A stretch of DNA of 64,000 nucleotides from Pseudomonadota bacterium (GCA_023404095.1 JAEYDD010000045.1:34121-98120), one strand, 5' to 3'; positions 17,917 through 26,249 are shown, counted from the stretch's first letter. Translations and numbers: made by a program. The notes: generated by a model not told the origin, from the sequence alone.

Positions 17917-18174
17917 ATGGACATTTCCCGCGCGGAACAGCGCATTCTCCATCTGCTCGCCCAGGGCGGCAGGATCGAACTCGAACGGGATGACAAGCGG
18001 ACAATCATCAACGTCTATTGCATCACCCGTGAAGGCTGGCGGGCCAGCGGGCTGGACCTTGCACTTTTCCGCAAGCTGAAACGGCGCAAATGCATCGGAT
18101 CGCAAGGCGGGCGACCCTATCGCATTACCGAGCGCGGCTTGGTGCTCGTGCGCTCGCAATTGGACAATCGATAA
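17917..18174 (+). CDS. yjhX: YjhX/TopAI family protein (UPF0386)
   Basis: 85 aa, family length. MDISRAEQRILHLLAQGGRI, INVYCITREGWRASGLDLALF, KLKRRKCIGSQGGRPYRITERG and the end RSQLDNR match the UPF0386/YjhX pattern well; a winged-helix-like fold is expected. E. coli YjhX was described as an inhibitor of topoisomerase I (TopAI), counteracted by the neighbouring acetyltransferase-like YjhQ. Here a GNAT gene lies next to it, convergent, ends 61 bp apart. The start ATG follows a weak AACGAAA; GC is like the neighbours. Function in rhizobia is not established. Confidence 0.85.
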   Translation: MDISRAEQRILHLLAQGGRIELERDDKRTIINVYCITREGWRASGLDLALFRKLKRRKCIGSQGGRPYRITERGLVLVRSQLDNR

Positions 18175-18189
18175 GAAGCGTCGATGAGA

Positions 18190-18222
18190 AAAGTGGCACG
18201 CGCGGCGACGGTTGCGCGTGCC
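18190..18222 (-). terminator. Terminator of the gatCA-GNAT gene set (minus strand)
   Basis: GGCACGCGC (18195-18203) pairs exactly with GCGCGTGCC (18214-18222) around a 10-base loop. On the minus strand the stem is followed by ACTTTTCTC, giving a short T-run. It lies between the convergent yjhX and GNAT genes. Confidence 0.65.
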
Positions 18223-18235
18223 GACGTCGGTGACC

Positions 18236-18748
18236 TCAAAAGCCTCCCGGTCCATAGCCAATCGGCTGGTCGTCGATCAGTTGCCGCCTGAGTCCGACGG
18301 ACTCGACGTTGCGGTCGAGCTTCGGCGAATAGGCAACGGAGAGCCAGTTCACCGCGTAGCCGTGCTTGCGGAAAAAGGCGAGCGCTGCGGCATTGCGGGC
18401 ATGGGTCTGCAGATCGACCGCCTCGAAGGCGGCCCGGCGCATCTCGTCTTCGATTGCGGCAAGAAGGGCAGAGCCGACGCCCTGGCGCTGCATAACGGGA
18501 TCGACCCAGAGATCGGTGATCTCCTCGTCCATCTTCTCGCGGGCGGCCCAGCCGGCCATGCGCCCGCCGGTCTCCGCCACGGCGACGGTCACCCAGTTGC
18601 CCTGGAGGAATTGCACGAAGGCGTTGCGCGCATTGTCGCGCAACGCGTCCAGATCCGCGACACCCGTCACCGCCTGTTCCCAGGCACGCATGCCGATCTC
18701 GGCCAGCACCGGAATGTCGCCGCCATGGGCGTATCGGATGATCGTCAT
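18236..18748 (-). CDS. GNAT-family N-acetyltransferase (follows gatA)
   Basis: 170 aa. MTIIRYAHGGDIPVLAEIGMRAWEQA start, VAETGGRMAGWAAREK, acetyl-CoA loop VMQRQGVGSALLAAIEDEM, and the C-terminal QTHARNAAALAFFRKHGYAVNW. Starts 59 bp after the gatA stop on the same strand; it could be part of the gatC-GNAT-gatA message. Convergent with yjhX; E. coli yjhX is paired with a GNAT-like antitoxin gene yjhQ, so this gene is a candidate partner, although orientation differs. Confidence 0.87.
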   Translation of the reverse strand: MTIIRYAHGGDIPVLAEIGMRAWEQAVTGVADLDALRDNARNAFVQFLQGNWVTVAVAETGGRMAGWAAREKMDEEITDLWVDPVMQRQGVGSALLAAIEDEMRRAAFEAVDLQTHARNAAALAFFRKHGYAVNWLSVAYSPKLDRNVESVGLRRQLIDDQPIGYGPGGF

Positions 18749-18807
18749 CGCTTGAGCCCCTTTCTTTGGGCCGGATCAAATCATCCGAATCGCCGCTTGG
18801 CGAGTGG

Positions 18808-20289
18808 TTACCACCACTTCTGCGGCGAGAAACGGCCGGCGGCCTTCTCGATGACGTGCGCGGTCTTGAACAGCGTTTCCTCTTCGAATGGCTTGCCGAT
18901 CAGTTGAAGGCCGAGCGGCAGGCCCTTGTGGTCGAGGCCGGCGGGCACGGCGATGCCGGGCAGGCCGGCCATGTTCACCGTCACCGTGAAGATGTCGTTC
19001 AGGTACATCTTGACCGGATCGGAGGCGAGGTCCTCATCGGCGATACCGAAGGCCGACGACGGAGTCGCGGGCGTAAGGATCGCATCGACGCCGGCGTCGA
19101 AAGCCAGTTCGAAGTCGCGCTTGATGAGCGTGCGGACCTTCTGCGCCTGCAGGTAGTAGGCGTCGTAGTAGCCGGCGGAGAGAACGTAGGTGCCGATCAT
19201 GATGCGGCGCTTGACCTCCTTGCCGAAGCCGGCCGCACGCGTCTTCTCGTACATGTCGACGATGTCCTTGCCGTCGACGCGCAGGCCGTAGCGCACGCCG
19301 TCGTAACGGGCAAGATTCGAGGAGGCTTCGGCAGGCGCCACGATGTAATAGGCCGGCAGCGCGTACTTCGTGTGCGGCAGGCTGATGTCGACGATCTCGG
19401 CACCGGCTTCCTTCAGCCAAGCAATGCCCTGCTGCCAGAGCGCCTCGATTTCTTCCGGCATGCCGTCGACGCGGTATTCGCGCGGAATGCCGATCTTCAT
19501 GCCCTTGATCGACTGGCCGACCGCCTTCTCGTAGTCCGGCACCGGCAGATCGACGGAAGTCGTGTCCTTGGCGTCGACCGATGCCATCGACTTCAGCAGG
19601 ATCGCGGCGTCACGCACGTCGCGGGCGATCGGGCCGGCCTGGTCGAGGGAGGAGGCAAAGGCAACCACGCCCCAGCGCGAGCAGCGCCCGTATGTCGGCT
19701 TGATGCCGACGGTGCCGGTAAACGCCGCCGGCTGGCGGATCGAGCCGCCGGTGTCGGTGGCCGTGGCGCCGGCGCAGAGGAAGGCAGCAACAGCTGCCGC
19801 CGAGCCGCCCGAGGAGCCGCCGGGCACGAGGTCGAGGTTGGAGCCGTTGGCGCGCCACGGGTTCTTGACCGGGCCGTAGTAGGACGTCTCGTTGGAGGAG
19901 CCCATGGCGAACTCGTCCATGTTAAGCTTGCCCAGCATGACAGCGCCGTCGTTCCAGAGGTTCTGGGTGACGGTCGACTCGTACTTCGGCTTGAAGCCGT
20001 CGAGGATGTGGCTGCAGGCCTGGGTGTGGACGTCGCGGGTGCCGAAAAGGTCCTTGATGCCGAGCGGGATGCCTTCCAGCGCCCCGGCCTTGCCTTCGGC
20101 GATGCGGGCGTCGGACGCCTTCGCCATCTCGCGCGCCTTCTCCGGCGTCACCGTGACATAGGCGTTGAGCGTACCGTTGGCGGCGTTGATCGCGGACAGA
20201 TAGGCATCCGTCAGCTCGACGGCGGTGATGTCCTTGGCGCCAAGCTTCTCGCGGGCTTCGGCAATGGTCAGGCGGGTCAGATCGGTCAT
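18808..20289 (-). CDS. gatA: Aspartyl/glutamyl-tRNA(Asn/Gln) amidotransferase subunit A
   Basis: 493 aa. Amidase-signature glutaminase subunit of GatCAB that releases ammonia from Gln. Catalytic triad region: GIPLGIKDLFGT (Lys), GGSSGGSAAAVAAFLCAGATATDTGGSIRQPA (the two Ser). C-terminal PFEEETLFKTAHVIEKAAGRFSPQKWW is typical. Operon order on the minus strand is gatC, GNAT, gatA, GNAT. Confidence 0.98.
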   Translation of the reverse strand: MTDLTRLTIAEAREKLGAKDITAVELTDAYLSAINAANGTLNAYVTVTPEKAREMAKASDARIAEGKAGALEGIPLGIKDLFGTRDVHTQACSHILDGFKPKYESTVTQNLWNDGAVMLGKLNMDEFAMGSSNETSYYGPVKNPWRANGSNLDLVPGGSSGGSAAAVAAFLCAGATATDTGGSIRQPAAFTGTVGIKPTYGRCSRWGVVAFASSLDQAGPIARDVRDAAILLKSMASVDAKDTTSVDLPVPDYEKAVGQSIKGMKIGIPREYRVDGMPEEIEALWQQGIAWLKEAGAEIVDISLPHTKYALPAYYIVAPAEASSNLARYDGVRYGLRVDGKDIVDMYEKTRAAGFGKEVKRRIMIGTYVLSAGYYDAYYLQAQKVRTLIKRDFELAFDAGVDAILTPATPSSAFGIADEDLASDPVKMYLNDIFTVTVNMAGLPGIAVPAGLDHKGLPLGLQLIGKPFEEETLFKTAHVIEKAAGRFSPQKWW

Positions 20290-20308
20290 GGTTCAAATCT
20301 TTTCGCGG

Positions 20309-20785
20309 TCACGCAGCGCTGGCGGTTCGTCCGAGCTGCTTGTGGTAAAATATTGAATAGGGGCTTTCCGGGTAGTCGAGCACCGGTCCGCAGCGGGTGA
20401 AGCCGGCCTTCTCGTAGATCGCCCATGCGGCGGGATGCCGGTCGCCGGTCTCGAGCACGAGCTCGGACATGCCGTCTTCCTGCGCGGCAGCAACGATGCT
20501 TGCCAGGATATCGCGGCCGACGCCCCTGCCCTGGCATTCAGGCCGGGTGAACATGCGCTTCACCTCGCCGACATCCGGCGAATGACGCTTCAGCGCGCCG
20601 CAGCCGATCGCCCTGCCGTCCTCGCGCGCGATCCAGACGGTGACGCCCGGCTCGGCCATCTGTTCCACCGTCAGGTGATAGCAAGCCTCCGGCGGCGACA
20701 GCGCCAGCAGAACCTCGTTCAGTTCCGCGACCAGCTCGCGCACCTCGTCCTGAAGCGGGCTTTCGACGGCAATCGTCACGGGCAA
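20309..20785 (-). CDS. GNAT-family N-acetyltransferase inserted between gatC and gatA
   Basis: 158 aa from a TTG (GGAG placed 8 nt upstream); a GTG six bases downstream is an alternative. Acetyl-CoA loop RPECQGRGVGRDILASIV, preceded by GEVKRMFTRPE, and C-terminal RHPAAWAIYEKAGFTRCGPVLDYP. This arrangement resembles small PaiA/YjgM-like GNATs. It starts 5 bp after the gatC stop and ends 19 bp before gatA, so it is embedded in the amidotransferase operon. Substrate unknown. Confidence 0.87.
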   Translation of the reverse strand: MPVTIAVESPLQDEVRELVAELNEVLLALSPPEACYHLTVEQMAEPGVTVWIAREDGRAIGCGALKRHSPDVGEVKRMFTRPECQGRGVGRDILASIVAAAQEDGMSELVLETGDRHPAAWAIYEKAGFTRCGPVLDYPESPYSIFYHKQLGRTASAA

Positions 20786-20790
20786 CGGGC

Positions 20791-21078
20791 TTACTCCACG
20801 ACCTTCGGCACGAGGAAGAAGTTGCGGTCGGACACCGGCGCATTGGCGACGATGTCGTCAGCCTTGTTGCCGTCGGTCACGACGTCATCGCGCTCCTTCA
20901 TGGCCATCGGCATCACCGAGGTCATGGGCTCGACGCCGGAAACGTCGACCTCGCCCAGTTGCTCGACGAAGCCGAGGATACCGTTCAGCTCGCCCATCAT
21001 GCGCTGGGCTTCTTCTTCGCTGACCGCGATACGGGCAAGGTGGGCCACCCGCTTGACGGTGGCAAGATCGACAGACAT
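20791..21078 (-). CDS. gatC: Aspartyl/glutamyl-tRNA(Asn/Gln) amidotransferase subunit C
   Basis: 95 aa. MSVDLATVKRVAHLARIAVSEEEAQRM, NGILGFVEQLGEVDVSGVEPM, and the end DRNFFLVPKVVE are diagnostic. GatC wraps GatA and GatB together. The ATG at 21078 has GGAG 7 nt upstream; the ATG at 21084 would be too close. First gene of the gatC-GNAT-gatA-GNAT set; a TATAGC-like -10 lies near 21110 on the minus strand. Confidence 0.95.
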   Translation of the reverse strand: MSVDLATVKRVAHLARIAVSEEEAQRMMGELNGILGFVEQLGEVDVSGVEPMTSVMPMAMKERDDVVTDGNKADDIVANAPVSDRNFFLVPKVVE

Positions 21079-21301
21079 CGGCATTCTCCGGTCGGAAATT
21101 TCCTACCCGCTATAATGACCCAGCCCCGGCTGCGCAACGGGGGAATGTGTCCCGCGAGCCGCGATACGGCACGAACGGCGCCGGATGCGCTGGCGCGGAC
21201 GTAGGCGATCACCCCTCATCCGCTGCCGGCACCCGCTACCCGCGCGAGGGCGTGCGGCGCCTCGACATCCGCAGGCAGCGCCGCCCGAACCTGACGGGCG
21301 C

Positions 21302-22006
21302 TTAAAGCGAAACGACTTCGCCGACCTTGGGCACCTCGATCTTTGCCTTCGCGCCATCCATGCCCGCGATGAAGGTATCAGGCGTCCGGTCGATGATCGG
21401 GAAGGAGCCGTAGTGGCAGGGAATGATGGTGCCGAACTTGAAGTAGCGCTGGCAGGCAAGAGCTGCGACCGCGCCGCCCATCGTGAAGCGGTCGCCGATC
21501 GGCACCAGGCCGATCTCCGGCTGGTGCAGCTCGTTGATCAGCGCCATGTCGCCGAAGATGTCGGTGTCGCCCATGTGGTACAGCGTCGGCTCGTCCTCGA
21601 AATGCAGGACCAGGCCGTTGGCGTTGCCCAGCGAATGCGAGACACCGTCCTCGGTGATCTGCGCGGACGAGTGCAGGGCGTTGACGAAGGTGGTGGAAAA
21701 GCCGCCGAAATGGATCGTGCCGCCGGTGTTGCCCATCTCCAGCTTTTTCACACCCTTGGAACCCAGCCATGCGGCAAGATCGGCATTGGCGAGCACGGTG
21801 GCACCCGTCTCCCTGGCGATCGCGACCGTATCGCCGACATGGTCGCCATGACCGTGGGTGAGCAGCACATGCGTGAGACCCGCCGTCGCTTCCTTTCGCT
21901 TCGTCTCGTCGAAAGCGGGATTGCCGCTGAAGAACGGGTCGATCAGAATCTTCGCCTTGGCCGTTTCGATATGGAAGGCCGAATGGCCGAGCCAGGTGAT
22001 CTTCAT
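21302..22006 (-). CDS. UPF0173 metal-dependent hydrolase (metallo-beta-lactamase fold)
   Basis: 234 aa. MKITWLGHSAFHIETAKAKILIDPFFSGNP is the typical UPF0173 start; the metal motif is LTHGHGDHVGDT, followed by the ligands in YHMGDTDIFGDM and IPCHYGSFP. The substrate of this widespread family is unknown. A single gene, minus strand, 223 bp from gatC and divergent from the PhnA-like gene. Confidence 0.93.
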   Translation of the reverse strand: MKITWLGHSAFHIETAKAKILIDPFFSGNPAFDETKRKEATAGLTHVLLTHGHGDHVGDTVAIARETGATVLANADLAAWLGSKGVKKLEMGNTGGTIHFGGFSTTFVNALHSSAQITEDGVSHSLGNANGLVLHFEDEPTLYHMGDTDIFGDMALINELHQPEIGLVPIGDRFTMGGAVAALACQRYFKFGTIIPCHYGSFPIIDRTPDTFIAGMDGAKAKIEVPKVGEVVSL

Positions 22007-22206
22007 GGTATTCTCCTATTGTACTTCCGTCATCTTATGACATAGAGCAGTGTGCACAAAACGGCGGTCCAGGCTGTCCTGGATGCCGCTCTCGAACCGG
22101 AAAATGCCCGGGCCGACGGTGACGCCGCCAGCGGGGAACTCCGGCGACCGGCGCGCGAAAAGCAGCCCGATCGCACGAATATCCAGCCTTCGCAACGGAG
22201 ACAAGC

Positions 22207-22512
22207 ATGGGCCACGACGATGACGAGTACGTGTACGACGAAGCCACCGGTGATTGGCGCCCGGCCTCCGAAGTCGCAGCGGCCGCTGCCGCCAGCCTCC
22301 CCGTGGCACGCGATGCGGCCGGCAACGAACTGGCAGACGGCGATTCGGTCGTGCTCATCAAGGATCTGAAGGTGAAGGGCGCGGGGCAGACGCTCAAGCA
22401 GGGCACCGTCATCCGCTCCATCCGCCTCACGGACAATCCGGAAGAGATCGATTGTCGGCATGACGCCATCAAGGGCCTCGTGCTGCGCACGGAATTCGTG
22501 CGCAAGCGCTGA
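22207..22512 (+). CDS. PhnA/YjdM-like protein lacking the N-terminal zinc ribbon
   Basis: 101 aa. Residues about 35-101 match the PhnA C-terminal domain (DAAGNELADGDSVVLIKDLKVKG, LKQGTVIRSIRLT, EIDCRHDAIKGLVLRTEFVRK). The N-terminal CxxC...CxxC ribbon of E. coli PhnA is absent, replaced by an acidic segment (HDDDEYVYDEATGDWRPASE). Despite its name, the family is not required for phosphonate breakdown and its role is unknown. Followed 19 bp later by ruvX. Confidence 0.85.
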   Translation: MGHDDDEYVYDEATGDWRPASEVAAAAAASLPVARDAAGNELADGDSVVLIKDLKVKGAGQTLKQGTVIRSIRLTDNPEEIDCRHDAIKGLVLRTEFVRKR

Positions 22513-22531
22513 CCATTCTTCGGAGCTCCCC

Positions 22532-23005
22532 ATGGCAACGCTGACGCTGGAAGAACTGGCTGAAATTCTCGAACCCGGCCAGCCGATCGCCGGCCTGGAC
22601 CTCGGCACCAAGACGATCGGGTTGTCGGTGTCCGACCTCGGCCGCAGGCTCGCAACGCCCCGGCCAGTGCTGAAGCGGGTGAAATTCGGCATCGACGCGG
22701 AGACGCTGCTGGCCTTCGCCGAAAAGGAAAAGATCGCGGCCTTCGTCATCGGGCTTCCGATGAACATGGATGGCAGCGCCGGCCCGCGCGTGCAGGCGAC
22801 GCGCGCCTTCGTGCGCTCAATGGGCGAGCGGACCGAAATCCCCTTTGTCTACTGGGACGAGCGGCTTTCCACCGTCGCCGCGGAGCGCACGCTGATCGAG
22901 ATGGACGTTTCACGCAAGAAGCGGGCCGAGCGGATCGATTCGGCCGCCGCCTCCTTTATCCTTCAGGGTGCGCTGGACAGGCTGTCGGCGCTCGGCAGAT
23001 CCTGA
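22532..23005 (+). CDS. ruvX: Putative pre-16S rRNA nuclease / Holliday junction resolvase YqgF
   Basis: 157 aa from the ATG at 22532 (MATLTLEELAEILEPGQPIA), with CGGAG upstream. RNase H-like fold: GLDLGTKTIGLSVSDLGRR (catalytic Asp), FVIGLPMNMDGSAGPRVQATRAF, FVYWDERLSTVAAERTLIE (Glu) and RIDSAAASFILQGALDRL (Asp). YqgF matures the 5' end of 16S rRNA in E. coli. Its last 43 bases overlap the end of the convergent membrane-protein gene. Confidence 0.94.
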   Translation: MATLTLEELAEILEPGQPIAGLDLGTKTIGLSVSDLGRRLATPRPVLKRVKFGIDAETLLAFAEKEKIAAFVIGLPMNMDGSAGPRVQATRAFVRSMGERTEIPFVYWDERLSTVAAERTLIEMDVSRKKRAERIDSAAASFILQGALDRLSALGRS

Positions 23006-23301
23006 GCCTTTGCTCCCTGCCCTGCTCCGCGGCGGCGGTGCCACCAGGCGGCGATCTGCCGGCGCTTGCGGAACGCGATGATCGCGAAGACGAACAGGCT
23101 GTCGACGGCGATCGCACGGGCAACAAGCGGCGGGATGGTCTCTGGCGGCATGCCGAGGACGTGGCCGTAGACGCGGAAGACGAGGTCATGCGCGTTGCGC
23201 GTCAGCATGAAGATGCCGAAATTCATGTCGTAGTAGGAAAGCCCGTACCAGCTGCCGAGCAGCGCGATCGGAGCCGCCCAGAGAATCAGGAACCACTTCA
23301 T
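22963..23301 (-). CDS. Small membrane protein of unknown function
   Basis: 112 aa with two hydrophobic spans, WFLILWAAPIALLGSWYGLSYY and an interior span IPPLVARAIAVDSLFVFAIIAF, followed by a basic cytoplasmic-type tail (RKRRQIAAWWHRRRGAG). I believe this is a rhizobial conserved hypothetical, but no function is known to me. Its start overlaps the stop of the upstream 52-codon gene (ATGA), and its 3' end runs 43 bp into ruvX on the opposite strand. Confidence 0.7.
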   Translation of the reverse strand: MKWFLILWAAPIALLGSWYGLSYYDMNFGIFMLTRNAHDLVFRVYGHVLGMPPETIPPLVARAIAVDSLFVFAIIAFRKRRQIAAWWHRRRGAGQGAKAQDLPSADSLSSAP

Positions 23302-23456
23302 GCGGCTCTCCCCTCACCCATGAAGGCATCACCGAATTCCAGCCCGATTTCGCGAATGGCGAACAGGCCGAGCAAGACGAGCGCCGGCACCGAGATGTCG
23401 AGTGCAAGTGCCGCGAAGAAGGCCGTCATGGCCGAGATCAGAACCGCTTTCGGCAT
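23298..23456 (-). CDS. 52-residue membrane peptide, translationally coupled to the next gene
   Basis: Complement reading from ATG 23456: MPKAVLISAMTAFFAALALD, then ISVPALVLLGLFAIREIGLE, ending FGDAFMGEGRAA before TGA. Hydrophobic for most of its length, one or two membrane passes. The stop TGA shares bases with the ATG of the following membrane-protein gene, an arrangement typical of cotranslated partners. Too short for most gene callers. Confidence 0.6.
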   Translation of the reverse strand: MPKAVLISAMTAFFAALALDISVPALVLLGLFAIREIGLEFGDAFMGEGRAA

Positions 23457-23682
23457 GGCGCCGTTCCTGATGGTTAATGAAATCTTAACAATCGGACATT
23501 CTACCCATCGCCGCGGCCGCGCAACGCAAAGTCGCCAGTAAGGTTAATTTCCACGCGGCCGCCGCCCTGCTCCGTTTGAGCAGCAACCGCCATCTCCATC
23601 GTCGCCCAAATTAAATCTCCGGCATTGCCGTTTGTTCCCGCCCATGAAATGAGGACGCAAACTCCCTCACAGTGGTCGCGCC

Positions 23683-24615
23683 ATGCTCGTCGTCTCCGAA
23701 AGCACCCTGCCTGTCTTCCTGCTCGTTGTCCTCGGAACGCTGCTGAAGCGCTGGCGGAAGATTGATGACGGCCTGTGGCTGGGGCTGGAGCAGTTGGGCT
23801 TCTACGTCCTCTTTCCCGCGCTTTTGTTTTCGACGCTGGCGCAAGCCGATTTCGGCGGGATGGAAGCGGGAGCGCTTGCGATTGCCTCCATAGGCTCGGT
23901 CACGCTGATGTCGGCCGGCCTACTGCTCTCCTGGCCGCTTTTCCGCAAGGCCGGCGTATCAGCCGCATCCTTCAGCACCGTGTTCCAGACATCCACGCGC
24001 TGGAACGGTTTCATGGCGCTCGCGACTGCCGGCAAGCTCTACGGCCAGGGCGGCATCGGAATGCTGGCGCTGATCATGACGCTCATCATCATCCCAATCA
24101 ATTTCTATAATATCGCCATCCTGATCTGGTTCGGCGGCGGCGCGCGCGACGTCCGGAACTTCCTCTTCAAGGTGATCAGCAATCCCCTGATCCTCGCGTC
24201 CGCGCTCGGCACGATCTTCAACCTGTACGGCATCCATATCTACGCCCCGCTGATGGAGACGATCGACCTCGTCGCCGAAGCCTCCCTCAGTCTCGGCCTG
24301 ATCATGGTCGGCGCCGGGCTGCGCGTCGCCGATGCGGTGCGCCCCGGCGCGATCGCACTGATTTCGGTCGTGCTCAAGCTTTTCGTGATGCCGTTCATCA
24401 TGGTCGGAACGGCATGGCTGCTCGGCATCGAAGGCGAAGCCTTGCTCGTGGTCGCGCTCGGCGCCAGCGTGCCGACGGCGATGAACGGGTATCTTCTGGC
24501 CAAGCAGATGGGCGGCGACGCGCCGCTCTACGCCTGCGTTGCCACGCTGCAGACGGCGCTGTCGTTCCTCACTATCCCGCTGGTACTGACGCTCACGGCC
24601 TATGCGGCCGGGTAG
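23683..24615 (+). CDS. AEC-family transporter (auxin efflux carrier-like permease)
   Basis: 310 aa, about ten hydrophobic spans, e.g. VFLLVVLGTLLKRW, GFYVLFPALLFSTLA, MLALIMTLIIIPINFYNIAILI. The substrate is not known; bacterial members are linked to malate, malonate or amino-acid export. It ends with a 16-bp convergent overlap with the AidB-like gene. No operon partner on its strand. Confidence 0.88.
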   Translation: MLVVSESTLPVFLLVVLGTLLKRWRKIDDGLWLGLEQLGFYVLFPALLFSTLAQADFGGMEAGALAIASIGSVTLMSAGLLLSWPLFRKAGVSAASFSTVFQTSTRWNGFMALATAGKLYGQGGIGMLALIMTLIIIPINFYNIAILIWFGGGARDVRNFLFKVISNPLILASALGTIFNLYGIHIYAPLMETIDLVAEASLSLGLIMVGAGLRVADAVRPGAIALISVVLKLFVMPFIMVGTAWLLGIEGEALLVVALGASVPTAMNGYLLAKQMGGDAPLYACVATLQTALSFLTIPLVLTLTAYAAG

Positions 24616-26249
24616 AGAAGATCGACGATGTAGGCGGAATCGAAGCGGGAATCGAGCATGCCGTAGGTCGAGCGCCAGCCGGCCGCCAGCCGCGTTTCGA
24701 GGAAAGCGTCGGCGATGCGGCCCGCGCCGATGCGGTTGAGTTCGGCAGCCGCAGCGGACAGTGCGAGCTGCTCGACCAGCATCCGAGCCGCGCCCTCGTC
24801 GCGCTCGCACAGCGAGGTCGCCGCGCGCAGAACCTCCACCGTCTTGCGACCGGATGGGCCGAGATCGCGGGCGATGCCGGCAAAGACGGATTCGAACAGG
24901 TCCTTGCCGCGCGCCAGCACGCGCAGCACGTCCAGCGCCATCACGTTGCCCGATCCTTCCCAGATCGCATTGACAGGGGCCTCGCGGTAATGCCGGGCGA
25001 TCGGACGCTCCTCGACATAGCCGCTGCCACCGATGCACTCCATGGCCTCATAGATCAGGGCGGGTGCGATCTTGCAGCACCAGTATTTCGTCACCGGCGT
25101 CATGACGCGCGCATAGGCGGCATCGTCGGCGCTGACCGGCGCGCGGTCGAAGGCTTCGGCCAGCCGCAGCGACAGCGCCGTCGCCGCCGCCACGTCGAGG
25201 GCCATGTCGGCCAGAACGCGCGTCATGATCGGCTGGTCGACGAGGTTCTTGCCGAAAACCTTGCGGCCGCGCGTATGATGGACGGCCTCGGCAAGCGATG
25301 CGCGCATGATGCCGCTGGAGGCCAGCGCGCAATCGAGCCGCGTCAGCGTCACCATGTCCAGGATCGTGCGAATGCCGGCGTCGGGCGATCCGAGCAGGAA
25401 GCCGAACGTATCGTTGAATTCCACCTCGGAAGACGCATTCGATCGGTTGCCGATCTTGTCCTTCAGGCGCTGGAAGCGCAGGCCGTTCGCCGTGCCGTCC
25501 TCCAGAAGCCGCGGCACCAGGAAGCAGCCGACGCCGTCACGGGTTTGCGCCAGCATGACGAAGGCATCGCTCATAGGCGCAGACATGAACCATTTGTGCC
25601 CGCTCAGACGATAGATTCCCTCGCCCACGCGCTCGGCGGTAGTGGTGTTGGCCCGCACATCGGTGCCGCCCTGCTTCTCCGTCATGCCCATGCCGATCGT
25701 GACGGCGGTTTTCTGCATCGCAGGACGGTTGGTGCTGTCGTACTTGCGCGACAGGATGCGGCCGGCCCATTCGCGCTGCACGACGGGCGAGGCGGAGATC
25801 GCCGCCACCGACGCGCTGGTCATGGTCAGGGGGCACAGGTGACCGCTTTCGAGCTGCGCGGTCAGGAAGAACCGGACGGCGCGCGCCTTGTGCGCCCTGC
25901 CCCGTTCGTCTGGCAGGTTCTCCCAGATAGAAGAGTGCAGTCCGCTGGCCATGGAGCGGCGCATCAGCGCATGCCAGGCAGGGTGGAAATCGACCACGTC
26001 CAGCCGTTCGCCGCGCGGCCCATGGGTGCGCAATTGCGGCGGCGATTCATTGGCCATGCGCGCCAGTTCCTGCGCCTCGGCGGATGTCACCTGGCGGCCG
26101 ATCGCGTCGAACTCGTCACGCAGCGGCTTCGGCAGGCTGGCGGTTCCGTCCACCAGAAGGGGATCGGACCGATAGGCGTTGATGCCCGTCCACAGCTTCG
26201 GCTGGTTCAGGTCTGCTAGGGTCTGTTCGGTCCGGGTCATCTGAGTCAT
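24600..26249 (-). CDS. aidB: AidB-like acyl-CoA dehydrogenase family flavoprotein
   Basis: 549 aa, the length of AidB (longer than the ~380 aa of classical acyl-CoA dehydrogenases). Seen: PLTMTSASVAAISASP, KTAVTIGMGMTEKQGGTDVRANTT (flavin/substrate loop), LSGHKWFMSAPMSDAFVMLAQT, and YEAMECIGGSGYVEE, PVNAIWEGSGNVMALDVLR. E. coli AidB binds FAD and DNA and is induced by alkylation damage; members elsewhere may oxidise acyl-CoA. Divergent from pyrB by 170 bp. Confidence 0.88.
   Translation of the reverse strand: MTQMTRTEQTLADLNQPKLWTGINAYRSDPLLVDGTASLPKPLRDEFDAIGRQVTSAEAQELARMANESPPQLRTHGPRGERLDVVDFHPAWHALMRRSMASGLHSSIWENLPDERGRAHKARAVRFFLTAQLESGHLCPLTMTSASVAAISASPVVQREWAGRILSRKYDSTNRPAMQKTAVTIGMGMTEKQGGTDVRANTTTAERVGEGIYRLSGHKWFMSAPMSDAFVMLAQTRDGVGCFLVPRLLEDGTANGLRFQRLKDKIGNRSNASSEVEFNDTFGFLLGSPDAGIRTILDMVTLTRLDCALASSGIMRASLAEAVHHTRGRKVFGKNLVDQPIMTRVLADMALDVAAATALSLRLAEAFDRAPVSADDAAYARVMTPVTKYWCCKIAPALIYEAMECIGGSGYVEERPIARHYREAPVNAIWEGSGNVMALDVLRVLARGKDLFESVFAGIARDLGPSGRKTVEVLRAATSLCERDEGAARMLVEQLALSAAAAELNRIGAGRIADAFLETRLAAGWRSTYGMLDSRFDSAYIVDLLYPAA

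Noticed and set aside
17733..18011. 92-codon minus-strand frame overlapping yjhX
   Set aside because: No recognisable sequence; yjhX on the plus strand is a clear family match and covers the same bases.
17917..18748. yjhX plus GNAT as a proven toxin-antitoxin operon
   Set aside because: The genes are convergent with a terminator between them, so an operon is excluded; kept only as a hypothesis in the findings.
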